From contig CM043807.1 in assembly GCA_023974075.1 (NCBI GenBank), forward strand, positions 8,237,676 through 8,301,675: 64,000 nucleotides of DNA, in the 5' to 3' direction. Source of the stretch: Chaenocephalus aceratus (lineage: Eukaryota; Chordata; Actinopteri; Perciformes; Channichthyidae). The position numbers were made by a program, and so were the translations under genes. The first letter of the stretch is position 1, and each line of letters starts with the position of its first letter. This document shows, one piece after another, positions 53,724 through 64,000 of this stretch. The notes under the pieces are model-generated. The model had not been told where the DNA came from. It saw only the letters and a program-made list of their open reading frames with translations, and did not search any database.

Positions 53724-54333
53724 GTTAGACATTTCCTCTAACACTATTAAATGCACTTTAACATCATTGTGATATCCTCCAGTGATCCACCCATTCATTT
53801 TTGAATGAATGATTGTATGAGTTTGAACATTTTCTCTTTACCACTTTACTACTGTATTTGCATTGAAATAAGTAATTGCAGTGAAATTAAATAACTAATG
53901 AACTTATAGACGAACAATTGGTTTGTTGTTTCCGTCTTTTTTGTCTCTATTTATTTTATTAAATGTTTTTAATACAAGTTATTTAATGTTTACTGATTGT
54001 TTTTGATTGCAAGTATTTCAATGTATATTTGGATCTTTCACATTATCCATAGACTTAACTCATTAATGTTCAGGTTATTTTCATTATCTATCCCTGGCTA
54101 TTTCCTTTTATTCTTCCTGCCTTTAGATATTGGTTCAAGTCAATTATGATTAATGCAAAAACGCAAATCTGACCTTAAAAAGCTAGAAAGAGGTTTGTTA
54201 TCTGACGTTCACATTTCCAACCAGTGTGAGACCTAAGCTACACATGGACGAACACATTTGATTATCCGCATGACTGCTTTATCTCTTTATAATCTGCACT
54301 CTTTTTTTGTCAATGGGACTCTCTCGTCTGGTA

Positions 54334-54454
<121 letters not shown>

Positions 54455-54668
54455 AACCTTACACAGTTCTCATTTCCATTCAGTTTCCAAGGCAACCAGA
54501 AGCCAGGCACAGCTCTTCATAACTTCTCCCCATCGTTGTTAAACAAATAAATGAGATGTTTGAAGGCCTCGATTGAGTTGACTCATCATGAGAGTTCTCT
54601 CAGCGTCCAGCAGAGGGCAGTCACACGCACCAGGTCCCTTATTTTACAGACGGAGTGTGAGAATAGAG

Positions 54669-55019
54669 CAGTGATGGAAAGTAAATGTACTTAAGTATTG
54701 CACTTAAGTACGTTTGTGACATATTTGTACTTGAGTATTTCCATTTAATCAAACTGTATACCTCTACTCCACTACATTTCAGAGGCAAATATGATAGTTT
54801 TGACACTCAGATTTACTAGTTGTTACAGTTACTAGTAAATGGGCCATTCTGTATAATCAGTACTTTTACTTTGTGTACTTTAAGTACATTTTGATGCTAA
54901 CACTTTTAAACTTTTGCTGAAGTGACATCTTGAAATCGAGCCTTGAAATGTAGTATTTTAAAACCCTAGTATTTGTAATTTGACTCAAGTTAAGGTTCTG
55001 AGTACTTCTTTCAACACTG
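54669..55019. mobile_element. hAT MITE, 351 bp, common fish family
   Basis: Ends CAGTGATGGAAAGTAA and CTTCTTTCAACACTG are imperfect inverted repeats. The flanks gaatagag (54661-54668) and gattagag (55020-55027) form an 8-bp duplication with one mismatch. The body, with cttaagtac and ctccactacatttcagagg, is a widespread fish repeat. It ends only 57 bases before a C2B exon. Confidence 0.88.
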
Positions 55020-55075
55020 GATTAGAGGAGTGTGTGTTTCACTGCGCCCAGCTGATTCAATGTGTGTATTTTCAG

Positions 55076-55210
55076 GTAAGTCCCAGGTGATGGGGGAGAT
55101 AAAGATCGCTCTGAAGAAGGAGGTAAAGACGGATGGTGAGCAGCTGGTCCTCGAGATTCTTCAATGTCGCAATATCACCTACAAATTCAAGTCTCCGGAC
55201 CACCTGCCTG
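55076..55210 (+). CDS. pclo: piccolo C2B domain, exon 1
   Basis: 135 nt, phase 1 on both sides. Encodes [37 protein letters not shown] and KSPDHLP. The calcium-binding aspartates of classical C2 loop 1 are not present, as in mammalian piccolo C2B. Confidence 0.97.
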
Positions 55211-57024
55211 GTAAGAGCAAACACAACACACACACTTACTGTCATTTAGCTTGGATATGCACAAGATCTCAACATGCAGGACTGATTTCTCCATCTTTTA
55301 TCTTCTTGTTTCCTATTTTGTCAATACTTCTATAAAGACTCTCCACAGCATTCAAAGAATGTTATATGAGATACATATTATTTTCATAATTTGACAGCCG
55401 GGAGGCCCACACTGCCCACACTGTAGAAAAAGACAGGCATCTGACATAGCACATACATCCGTGCCAGTTTCTTTAGATGCAGATCCTTTGGTGTCATAAT
55501 GGTGTCTTTCAGCCAGCATTTCCTTTACCCTGTTCCTGCCCAGATGGATACTTCAGTTAACACCCAGGATGGAAAATAAACGTTATTACTGTAACTGCTG
55601 TATCTGTAGTTTAGAAAATCAGCAGCACCCTGAGTCAAAGCTCTACTATCTGCAGATTAGACAGTACAATATATTTAGATTTCATGTGAACTGGACTTGG
55701 CGTTGACAACAATCCCTGACTTGTCTTCCCTCAGCGTAGCCGCCCACCTCTCCTCTTGTGAGATTTACATCTTAATACCCAAGCTGCCTGCTACTTGTTT
55801 AATATGCATTGGTTAACAGATTGGACATGCAGGGAAAGTCCATTGACAGTAGAGAAAAATGTGGAGCAGTGACTCATAGCATTAATTCTTTATGGTTGGC
55901 TGTGTACAACGGTGAGTATTTTTAAAGCTGCTGTGTAGACTTTCTACTGTATGTGTTAAATGGCCATGATTCTCCAATAGTAATGACCAAAGCCCATTTT
56001 ACACTACGTGTGAAACAAAAGAAAAAGCACAATTTGATGGATGGGATTATTTTTTTGCATAAACAAAAATGGCAGAAAGACATGAAATAAATACCTGTGC
56101 TGTAAATGTAGAAACATGATCATTTTAATAAGGAAACATACAACTATTGTTGTGGCAGACGTCATTCTTTGGCGGGGGCTCTAAGGCCCCCCTCTGCCTC
56201 CGCGCGTCCTTTTGTGAATGGGTCAGATTAACAGAGGAAGAATTCACAGCAACCATTGGTAAAGTTATAACAAATATGCTGATTTAATGGCAAAAGATAC
56301 AATAACACAACATCACGAAGTAATCCCGATTACCCCGGCCCTGGTTCTAATGCCGGGAGTACATCATCAGTCTTGATGGCAGGAGGAAAAGAGACCGGAC
56401 ACAAGGACTCAACAGGAGATATTGTAAGAACAAAGGGAGGAGCTGTGTGGATGGTCCTCCCATACAGGTCATCTATTGGCCCATTTACAAATGATGGGCT
56501 TTCGTAGCGTATCAGCGCGCGCCAGCCGAGATGATCCGGAAACAGTCTCTTAGTTTGAAGCAAAACACATCTGGCGTCCGTTATCACACATTCTTCATAG
56601 ACTTTCACACACACACTTTCTACAACATTCCAGAGACTTGAGTTGTGTCTAAAGAATATTCCCTTGATCATATCTTACTCCAAATACAATGGTTTAATTT
56701 CTCATATTTTCAGCGTCTGGTTACACAGACTGCTATTATTAATACAAAGTAATTAAACACACACATCTACTATTCAAGAGATGTATACTTCCCTGACATG
56801 TTGGAGATCTTATCAAGAAGGTCCCTTCCCCCACCTAGCCTGCTGTCCTGCACAACTGCACCCCCTCCACAGAGTAATAAAACCTGTTTACGCCAACCAC
56901 CCCACAATGTTTGGAGCAATTTTAGTCCTCACATTTATGAAAGAATAAAACAGAGAAATCAATATAAAACACAAACACCAGTATAATTGAGCAGTTATTA
57001 TACAGCCTTATGGCTCCTGCAATG

Positions 57025-57100
<76 letters not shown>

Positions 57101-57434
57101 TTCTACTCTCTGCTGTCTATAGCATATGTCTATATAAGGATATGTCCTCTCTGTCCCCTCCACTTCTCATATCTCCAGCTTCTTGTTCATATAAACTGCT
57201 ACTATTAAATACAAAGTAATTAAGTACACACATAAATATATAAAAACACACTTCTTATATATCAGGGGACATTAAGATGAATATACCAAAAATACGCTGT
57301 ATCAAACTTTCACTTCAAACTTTCAAGTTACTTCAATTTTCGCTCACTATAAAGCTTTTTCTCAGCCCAATGGGCTTCCCCTAGGCCAACATCACATGAC
57401 TTACTATGTTGTGTGTGTATTTGTGTGTCCACAG
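55211..57434 (+). other. pclo: pclo intron inside C2B
   Basis: gtaaga to tccacag. Contains a GC-richer island near 56160-56560 with an unexplained minus-strand open frame (56330-56671), a repeated segment (56727-56770 and 57195-57235) and a CA microsatellite. Confidence 0.7.
57028..57100 (+). repeat. (CA)n microsatellite
   Basis: About 70 bp of CA with a CC and a GC interruption. Confidence 0.97.
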
Positions 57435-57580
57435 ATCTGTATGTGAAGCTCTACGTGGTGAACATCGCCACCCAGAAGAGGATCATCAAGAAGAAGACCA
57501 GAGTGTGTCGCCATGACCGGGAGCCATCTTTTAACGAAACCTTCCGCTTCTGTATGAACCCGGCCGGACACTCGCTACAG
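57435..57580 (+). CDS. pclo: piccolo C2B domain, exon 2
   Basis: 146 nt, phase 1 in, phase 0 out. Encodes [39 protein letters not shown] and [10 protein letters not shown], nearly the mammalian sequence. Donor CAG|gtaatg. Confidence 0.97.
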
Positions 57581-57853
57581 GTAATGCTAATCCAGTCCTT
57601 ATTACAGCACACACAAACACAGCAGGAAGATTATACATCGTTTTAATAAGGTATACATTAACTGCTTAAGAAATGCTTATTATTTTAGTGGGGTTATTTG
57701 CTTTCATGCCGGGAGTTAAGTGTTTCTTAAGTGCATCACTACCCTATTCTCCAGGTAGGACCAAAGATATTTCATGTTTTCTTCCAGGTGAAATTTGTAT
57801 TTCTATATTTACTCCGTTTACAAGATATACATGGTGTATTGGTAGGATAATAT

Positions 57854-58163
57854 TGTAGCGATCCTGCATAGGATGTTCAGGGTGTCACTCAGGCATCCCC
57901 CGTCTCTCTGCCAATCATAGAGCTGCACAGTGATGCTGGTTGAGGTGCGGGCCTGTGGTTGGGGGAGCGGACGGGGGAGGGCGGGGAGTTGTGACGTAGA
58001 CACTGCTATATTTATATGTGTCGGGGTAGGAGTTAAGTCAGTGTGGGAAGTGTGAGGTAGAACCCCCACAATGTACCGGTACCTGTGATCATCGGTAAGA
58101 ATATCTGTTATTAAAGCCTAATAACGAGAAGCCTGTTTCCGACTCCACCTTGTGAACGTTACA
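57854..58163 (+). repeat. 5' LTR
   Basis: 310 bp, same length and sequence as the copy at 58946-59255. An attaaa at 58109-58114 could be the internal polyadenylation signal. Confidence 0.93.
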
Positions 58164-58543
58164 TTGGTGTCAGAAGTGACTTTTCGAACGGAGGACGTCT
58201 GTCCTGACGGGAGTCCGTAACTGCGTCACGGAGCTAGCAGAGATGGAAAAGTTCAGCAAGATGGGAGTGAAGCAGGAAAGTAGTGATGGAGAGGAAGAGG
58301 GAGCATGCGGGTGGTCGAAGGACATGAGCGGGGAGTTCATGAGTGCACGGGAGGCGAGAGAGCGCCTGAGAGAGTCGGCGGTGAAGATGGCTAGAGACGC
58401 GGGAATGTCGCCGTCTTCCGCGGCATTTCGCGCCATTTCCAAGCTGGATGTAAACAACAATGGCGGCGCCCATCGACCAGCAGCCTCTGAAAAGGCATAA
58501 GACCAGCCACACTCTCAGCCCATCTATAAAGGGTTCTCCTCAC

Positions 58544-58840
58544 AGCGTGGAGACCAGCGTGTCAGTGGACAGCGTGGAGACCAGCGTGGAGACCAGCGTG
58601 TCAGTGGACAGCGTGGAGACCAGCGTGGAGACCAGCGTGGAGACCAGTGTGGAGACCAGCGTGTCAGTGGACAGCGTGGAGACCAGCGTGGAGACCAGCG
58701 TGGAGACCAGCGTGGAGACCAGTGTGGAGACCAGCGTGTCAGTGGACAGCGTGGAGACCAGCGTGTCAGTGGACAGCGTGGAGACCAGTGTGGAGACCAG
58801 CGTGTCAGTGGACAGCGTGGAGACCAGCGTGTCAGTGGAC
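58544..58840 (+). repeat. minisatellite of 12- and 15-bp units
   Basis: Tandem AGCGTGGAGACC (12 bp) and AGCGTGTCAGTGGAC (15 bp) units alternate irregularly for about 300 bp between the presumed gag start and the pol stub. They stay open in frame (SVET and SVSVD units), so the deletion junction was probably expanded by repeat slippage. Confidence 0.95.
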
Positions 58841-58945
58841 AGCCAGTGGGTTGGTCCCTGCAGAGTACTGGAGAGGGTGGGGGGAGTGTTTGTGCTGTGT
58901 TTTATTTGTTCCTCGTGGGCGAGGAACTTTGTAGTGGGGGGGTAG

Positions 58946-59255
58946 TGTAGCGATCCTGCATAGGATGTTCAGGGTGTCACTCAGGCATCCCCCGTCTCTC
59001 TGCCAATCATAGAGCTGCACAGTGATGCTGGTTGAGGTGCGGGCCTGTGGTTGGGGGAGCGGACGGGGGAGGGCGGGGAGTTGTGACGTAGACACTGCTA
59101 TATTTATATGTGTCGGGGTAGGAGTTAAGTCAGTGTGGGAAGTGTGAGGTAGAACCCCCACAATGTACCGGTACCTGTGATCATCGGTAAGAATATCTGT
59201 TATTAAAGCCTAATAACGAGAAGCCTGTTTCCGACTCCACCTTGTGAACGTTACA
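58946..59255 (+). repeat. 3' LTR
   Basis: 310 bp direct copy of 57854-58163. Confidence 0.93.
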
Positions 59256-59395
59256 ATATGTACCACCACTTATGGTTCAATATATTGTATTAAATCGTTT
59301 ATAAATGTGCTATATAAATAAAACGTGATTTGATTAAAAAAAAATCATTGTGACAAAATATTTTACTGTTCTCAGAGATTGATAAAGGTAACTAA

Positions 59396-60830
59396 GGGTG
59401 CGTTCACACCTGCCTTGTATATTCCGGTTGAATCGAACCCTGGTGCGTTTAGCCGCTTGGTGCGGTTCATTTGGGTCGGTGTTAACGCAGTCCGAGACCT
59501 CTTAAGTGAACTAAACAACCGGACTTTGGTACGCTAAAATAGGTGGTCTCGGAGCGCTTGCTTGCGAACTCTGGAGCGGTTCATCGCTGGTGTGAACGCA
59601 GTCCGCACCAAAACATAGGAAGCGCAGTATTTACGTGTCACAAGAACGCGGATATCTTCAAAAATCTTTAGCGAAAGAGTCTTTCAAGACATCCGCGGTT
59701 GTTTAGTTAAAGAGTAAAGCAGAATTAAGTGTTGAACAGTGTCGTGTAAAGTAAACATTCTCCGTCAGCTACATAAAAGTAAGAACACCTGTCGTCGGTG
59801 AAACACCCCTCCTCTGCAGAACGTCTCTCATGGATAAGCAGGAAAAGAACACCGACAGGCTGGTCAGGAGCCCGACGTGAAGCGGAGGGATCTAGATCGG
59901 CATGAAGGTGTTCTTTTCCCCATAATGACCGCGCTGCTGCACATTATGCCGCTTATTACATAGCCACATTCTCAACAAAGTAACGACATGACTCCCAATA
60001 TTAATTGAAATGCTTTTGTGGATTTAGAATATTATTTTAAAAATAGTCCGTTGTTACTGTTTGAACTAACGTAGCAACGGCAGGAACTGCTTCGATAGCG
60101 TTTTTGAGGAGCTTTTTGATTACAGATTTGAAAATAGTTGCTTGCTTTAAAAGTAGCACAATTCATTATGTCAAACCTTGGGAAGTATCTAGATATCCCT
60201 GCCCTAATGCCAAAGTAACTGGCAACTGAATATGTGTCGCCGTCTGACCTATGTCTGGACCGCTGCGTAAAAAGGAGGGTTTCTGCCCGTTACTTCTCCG
60301 CTGTTTTCTTGTCGCTCTTGTCTTGTCAGTTAGTTTCAGCCAAACTGTATACAGTTAAATCGAACGGACTTCTTTGTGCAGATGTGAGCGTCCTTAACAA
60401 CGGTCAATAAATCCTTGACAGCGGTCTGTCTGTTCTGGATTAAAAACGTGTCACGTGTTTTGAATTGACCAATCAGAATCGAGTATTCAACAAAGCCATG
60501 TAATAATGTTTTTTAACGGACGTTGTTTGATTATATAATCATGTCTGTTGATCTCCAGACTAACAGCAGCATGAGAATAACCTGCCGAAAGTGCCGATGC
60601 TCCATGGCGGAGGCTCCACTAGAAATTGCCGGGATTTGCGTGTGTACCCCCTTAATGTCTGACCAATGGTTGAACAGCATTTCCGTGCACATGACTTGTG
60701 TTTAAAGTTTATAGTCCCTTTGAGTTTTTGCCAGTGTGAACGCAAACCGAACCTTCTGAAAAATGAAACAATGTAACAAACTGTGGTCTGGTGCGCACCA
60801 GAGAGCGGACTATTAGGTGTGAACACACCC
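59396..60830. mobile_element. Harbinger-like DNA transposon, 1.4 kb
   Basis: Ends GGGTGCGTTCACACCT and AGGTGTGAACACACCC are inverted repeats. Flanked by TAA on both sides (59393-59395 and 60831-60833), the target size and sequence typical of PIF/Harbinger. No intact transposase found. Confidence 0.78.
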
Positions 60831-61593
60831 TAAGAGAAATTATCTTTGCACATTTTTGTTTATTTTTTTACGTTTCTTTTCCCCAACAATTGTTTTTTTT
60901 TTCTGCTGTAACACTGTGCTTGGACCCCCCTGTGGCCCCCCTCTAAAAGACTACATCTATGATAATACAATGTGTGATAGTGTTGCAGCCAATACTGCGC
61001 TGTAACCTGGGTCTAAGATAACAGGAATGTTTTTTTTTTCAGTAATGTAATTAAATACATTGAAAATAAGTTACTGAAACAAATTCTGTTACTAAAGAAA
61101 ATACCAACAAATATTAAGAAATTAAATAAAAACAATGTTTGTCTGCATGAATAATGTCTTTATTATCCCCAAACTGCATTTATGTTAATGGTAAAGTAAG
61201 TAACTCAAGTTGTAACTCAGTCATTAACACAAATGCTGTTATTAAAACAAAAACCAGTGATGGTATTTTATGTTTTTTTTGTGCGCTATGACTTCATACT
61301 GAACTGAAAAAGTTTAAATCTTGAACTCTGTCTTTGCCTCCTTTGTCCAGCATGTAACATGCCCCTCTCATTCAATAACTATCCCCCAGTTAAATTGGTC
61401 TGACCCGCTTTTGCCCCTCTGGGCTTCCGTAGATACCTAGAACCAGGAGACTACTAGCTTAGCTTAGCATAAGGCTGGAAATATCTAGCAGAAAAAGTAT
61501 ATTCCTTTAAACATTCACCAATCTCTTGTTAGACCTGGTTCCTTCACGTACTCAATCATTTGACATATTGTTTGTTTGTTCTTTCAACACCAG

Positions 61594-61737
61594 CTGTTCC
61601 TGGTGTCCAATGGGGGCAAGTTTATGAAGAAGACCCTGATTGGGGAGGCCTACGTGTGGCTGGACAAAGCGGACCTACGCAAGCGAGTGGTGAGCTGGCA
61701 CAAGCTCCTCGCCAGCACCGCCCAAATCCACTCATAG
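61594..61737 (+). CDS. pclo: piccolo C2B domain, final exon with stop codon
   Basis: Phase 0 after caacaccag. Encodes [40 protein letters not shown] and STAQIHS, ending at TAG (61735-61737). Mammalian piccolo ends at the equivalent position (KLLVSPTQTH). Confidence 0.98.
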   Translation: MFLVSNGGKFMKKTLIGEAYVWLDKADLRKRVVSWHKLLASTAQIHS

Positions 61738-62420
61738 ACAGAAACTCCACCTAAAAAACTCTCATTTGGGGACGCTTAGGTTCAACATCTGTCACACTGA
61801 TCCACTCCGACTGGATGGGTAAAGGGTGGTTTGGGCTTGGGAATATTTTGTTCAGGGCTCTGAGATTTGGAAGATGCTTTTGTTCGTAAGGGCACCTCTG
61901 ATGATCGTTTCTGTCCTGCAGGAGGGTTGGGGGGAGTAGTGATGCGTTTACAGGAAACTAAGCTAAGTTTACAGGAAGTACAGTGTACAGTAGTGAAGCC
62001 AGGGCTGAGGAGAACACAGGTGCTGAGGTCAGAGGTCAAGCACGGAATCAACCAGGTATTACACTCTTTAATTCACTACACACACACACACAATTATTCA
62101 CGACAAGTTTGCACACTCATTCACGCAGAAGAGACATTTTAATTCTACAGGGAATGGACACACTTCTGATTTATTTATGTAGATGTTTTATCCATTCCTT
62201 CATTGCTTTATTATGAGAGTTTTATTGATTTACAAAGCATTTTGGGAATGAAATAGTGAAGACTCCGCTGCGGGGACCTCGTATTTATTTTTGTATTAGG
62301 ATATTAGCGTAGAGTTCTATCATTTGTCTTCTTCTCAATTATTTAAAAGATAATCTATCCTGGGAAGGAAGCATCATATATTTTATAACACACTACCTAG
62401 CATTCCAGTCCAAGAGAAAA

Positions 62421-62426
62421 AATAAA
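62421..62426 (+). terminator. pclo: candidate polyadenylation signal AATAAA, proximal
   Basis: First AATAAA after the stop codon, 684 bases downstream. Confidence 0.45.
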
Positions 62427-63333
62427 TCTCTGAATGCATGAATTTATTATCTCCTTGTTCACTTTGCACCCCATCTTTTCTCTCCCTAAGTGTAAACACA
62501 GTTATATCAAATGATGTATATTGTTTGATAATGATTAATATGGATATATAATTGGATACTATATATTGTGCACATGAGTCTATCTATCTGGTATGCATTG
62601 CCACATGTTCTGCACAAAAAACAATCACCTCTAAGGTCCACTCTGTACATAGTGAAGTGTCATAGCTGGAAATGAATTATAACATATATAGATAGATATA
62701 TAGATATCTTTATCAGAGACAATCGAGTCTTGATGATTGTGACATAGAGCTTTTATTTACCCATGATGCCCCTTAGAATGTGAGATGTTTACCATATGAG
62801 ATTTTATTCTTTTTCTTTGTGAGATCCAGGCACATTACGAGTCTTATATTCACCCTGCTTTCACTCATAGGCGCAGTCAACCTAACAACGCACGCTTTTG
62901 TGGTATTTTGCACTTTTTTCTGCTTAGAATGTAAAACCGATGTCATCGTCCTGCTAAAAATTGGAGATGATTTACCTTACAAGGGCGGGAAGTAGAGAGG
63001 TAAAGTAAAGCGATGAAAATATCTGGAGATATTGTAGCGAACAAAAGACAAATGTGCCGGGAACCATCCAGGAAAAAGCACTATTACCATTCTAAGATAC
63101 GTCAATGCTATCGTTGTAGCATGTTGATGTTTTGTCCCAGTTTTTGTCATATACGTGTTGTCTTGTTATTGCCACTTCCACAAATTGTCAATGTTGTGTC
63201 TTTAAAAGTCCATAATGTCTTAGTAAATGTCCTACCATGTGCTATTTAGGGGGGAAAGAGGTAGGCTTCATTTAGCATTTTCAGTCCAAATTAGCAGTAA
63301 AAGTTGATATCGGAGTCATAGCAACATCTTCTG

Positions 63334-63339
63334 AATAAA
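63334..63339 (+). terminator. pclo: candidate polyadenylation signal AATAAA, distal
   Basis: Second AATAAA, about 1.6 kb after the stop codon, in AT-rich context. Confidence 0.4.
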
Positions 63340-64000
63340 GGTGGTAACTGCATCATGACTCAGCAGATAGTTGAAAAAAGAGGAAGCATTTATCTTGATT
63401 TTTCTTTCGCACTGTTTTCATGCCCTCCATGAAACGCTTAATCCTTTAATATCATTTCTATACAAATCTTTTATTTATTGACTGTGAGACTATTTTATAT
63501 GTTGTATTATATTTGTTTACAGTTCATATCAGGTGTACATAAAAGACAAGTTGGGAAATTTGTTTGTATACACACCGTATCGTTGTTTACAAGGTTCAGA
63601 GGGCCTGGAACTCAGAGAACTAACTTTGTTGTCCTTGTGTGCACCAACACACATACGGACATTAACATGCACACATCCTGAATTTCACAGCCGGGAATCA
63701 AGATAAGAAAAGATAACATACCCATTTAAACATTTCATGTTCTCCCCTTTTGAATAGTTAATTGTAAGCACTTGAATAACTGAAATGTTTTAAGGTCAGT
63801 GTGTGGTTTTCTTATTTTCATACCTGTGTGTTTGTGTAAAGCATCTCCAGACCAGTCCATGCATGTCATAGGCCAAATTGCATATCTCTTCTTTTACTGT
63901 AAGTGTTGTCTGTCTAAAAATATCAACTTTTAAAATCTCTCTAAAAAGATGAACACACTCACACAAACACATACACACGCACACACACATGCTATCTCTA
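63340..64000 (+). other. downstream of pclo, no recognised gene
   Basis: AT-rich sequence, either distal 3'UTR or intergenic. It includes a second UGUACAUA (63534-63541) and a short CA-rich run at the window edge. Confidence 0.5.

Larger units (their letters stand above)
57854..59255 (+). mobile_element. young, internally deleted LTR retrotransposon (Gypsy-like)
   Basis: Two 310-bp direct repeats (57854-58163 and 58946-59255) begin TGTAGCGATCC and end GAACGTTACA, with canonical TG...CA ends. By eye they match throughout. The insertion is flanked by a 4-bp duplication, atat. After the left LTR comes a primer-site-like ttggtgtcagaagtgac, and before the right LTR a purine tract, agtgggggggta. 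The internal region is only 782 bp: an open frame at 58243-58500 that may be the start of gag, a minisatellite, and a stub (WVGPCRVLERVGG) reminiscent of the end of pol. Protease, reverse transcriptase and most of the integrase are gone, so it needs a helper. LTR match suggests recent insertion (inference). Confidence 0.9.
57581..61593 (+). other. pclo: last pclo intron, carrying an LTR element and a Harbinger-like element
   Basis: gtaatg to caacaccag, 4,013 nt. It holds the LTR retrotransposon at 57854-59255 and the DNA transposon at 59396-60830; between and after them (60831-61593) the sequence is AT-rich with no recognised feature. Confidence 0.85.
61738..63339 (+). other. pclo: pclo 3' untranslated region (extent uncertain)
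   Basis: AT-rich sequence after the stop codon. Candidate polyadenylation hexamers AATAAA occur at 62421-62426 and 63334-63339. A Pumilio-type UGUACAUA lies at 62644-62651. No other gene is visible here, but the true 3' end needs transcript data. Confidence 0.6.

Noticed and set aside
58544..58840. Regular short repeats as a possible CRISPR array
   Set aside because: Units are contiguous without spacers and lie inside an LTR element of a vertebrate genome.
58832..59161. Duplicate minus-strand open frames (also at 57818-58069)
   Set aside because: They are the two LTR copies read on the opposite strand, not genes.

Overview
The window is vertebrate genomic DNA. It almost certainly comes from a teleost fish: it holds one large intron-rich gene with GT-AG introns, many long CA/GT microsatellites, and fish-type transposon families (hAT, piggyBac and Harbinger MITEs, an L2-like LINE, tRNA-derived SINEs, a short LTR element). 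I see no bacterial genes, rRNA or tRNA genes, and no second protein-coding gene.

The gene is piccolo (pclo, one of the teleost copies; a or b cannot be decided here), on the + strand. It encodes the giant scaffold of the presynaptic active zone. Twenty-four coding exons can be placed from 1046 to the stop codon at 61735-61737. All intron phases agree, apart from one extra base in the second zinc finger. Summed, the exons encode about 4,865 residues, so only the first exon or exons (start codon and roughly the first hundred or so residues) lie upstream of the window.

Layout: 1-1045, intron. 1046-4773, two exons with a Gly/Pro/Gln-rich repeat region, zinc finger 1, a linker with a repeated GKLFGGFGG module, and most of zinc finger 2. 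4774-21430, a 16.7-kb intron full of mobile elements. 21431-33154, the four giant exons: acidic linker, Piccolo-Bassoon homology regions, proline-rich segments, two coiled-coil regions and a RIM-BP-type SH3 ligand. 35232-42387, small exons with the PDZ domain. 43419-50323, the C2A domain, including a 27-nt microexon that matches the known alternatively spliced C2A insert. 50869-53723, linker exons, one of which has a read-through short C-terminus. 55076-61737, the C2B domain and stop, followed by an AT-rich 3'UTR.

The most notable points are as follows. There is a 1-nt frameshift inside zinc finger 2. Exon 1 carries an exact 81-bp in-frame tandem duplication. The 27-nt C2A cassette exon is conserved. 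An alternative C2B-less C-terminus has a stop codon overlapping an AATAAA. One intron may be GC-AG. A three-level nest of DNA transposons sits in the intron before C2A, with perfect 8-bp target duplications at both hAT levels. A very young, internally deleted LTR retrotransposon with matching 310-bp LTRs splits the C2B-encoding region. I found no convincing previously undescribed biological system. The value lies in the gene model, its splice choices and the mobile-element archaeology.
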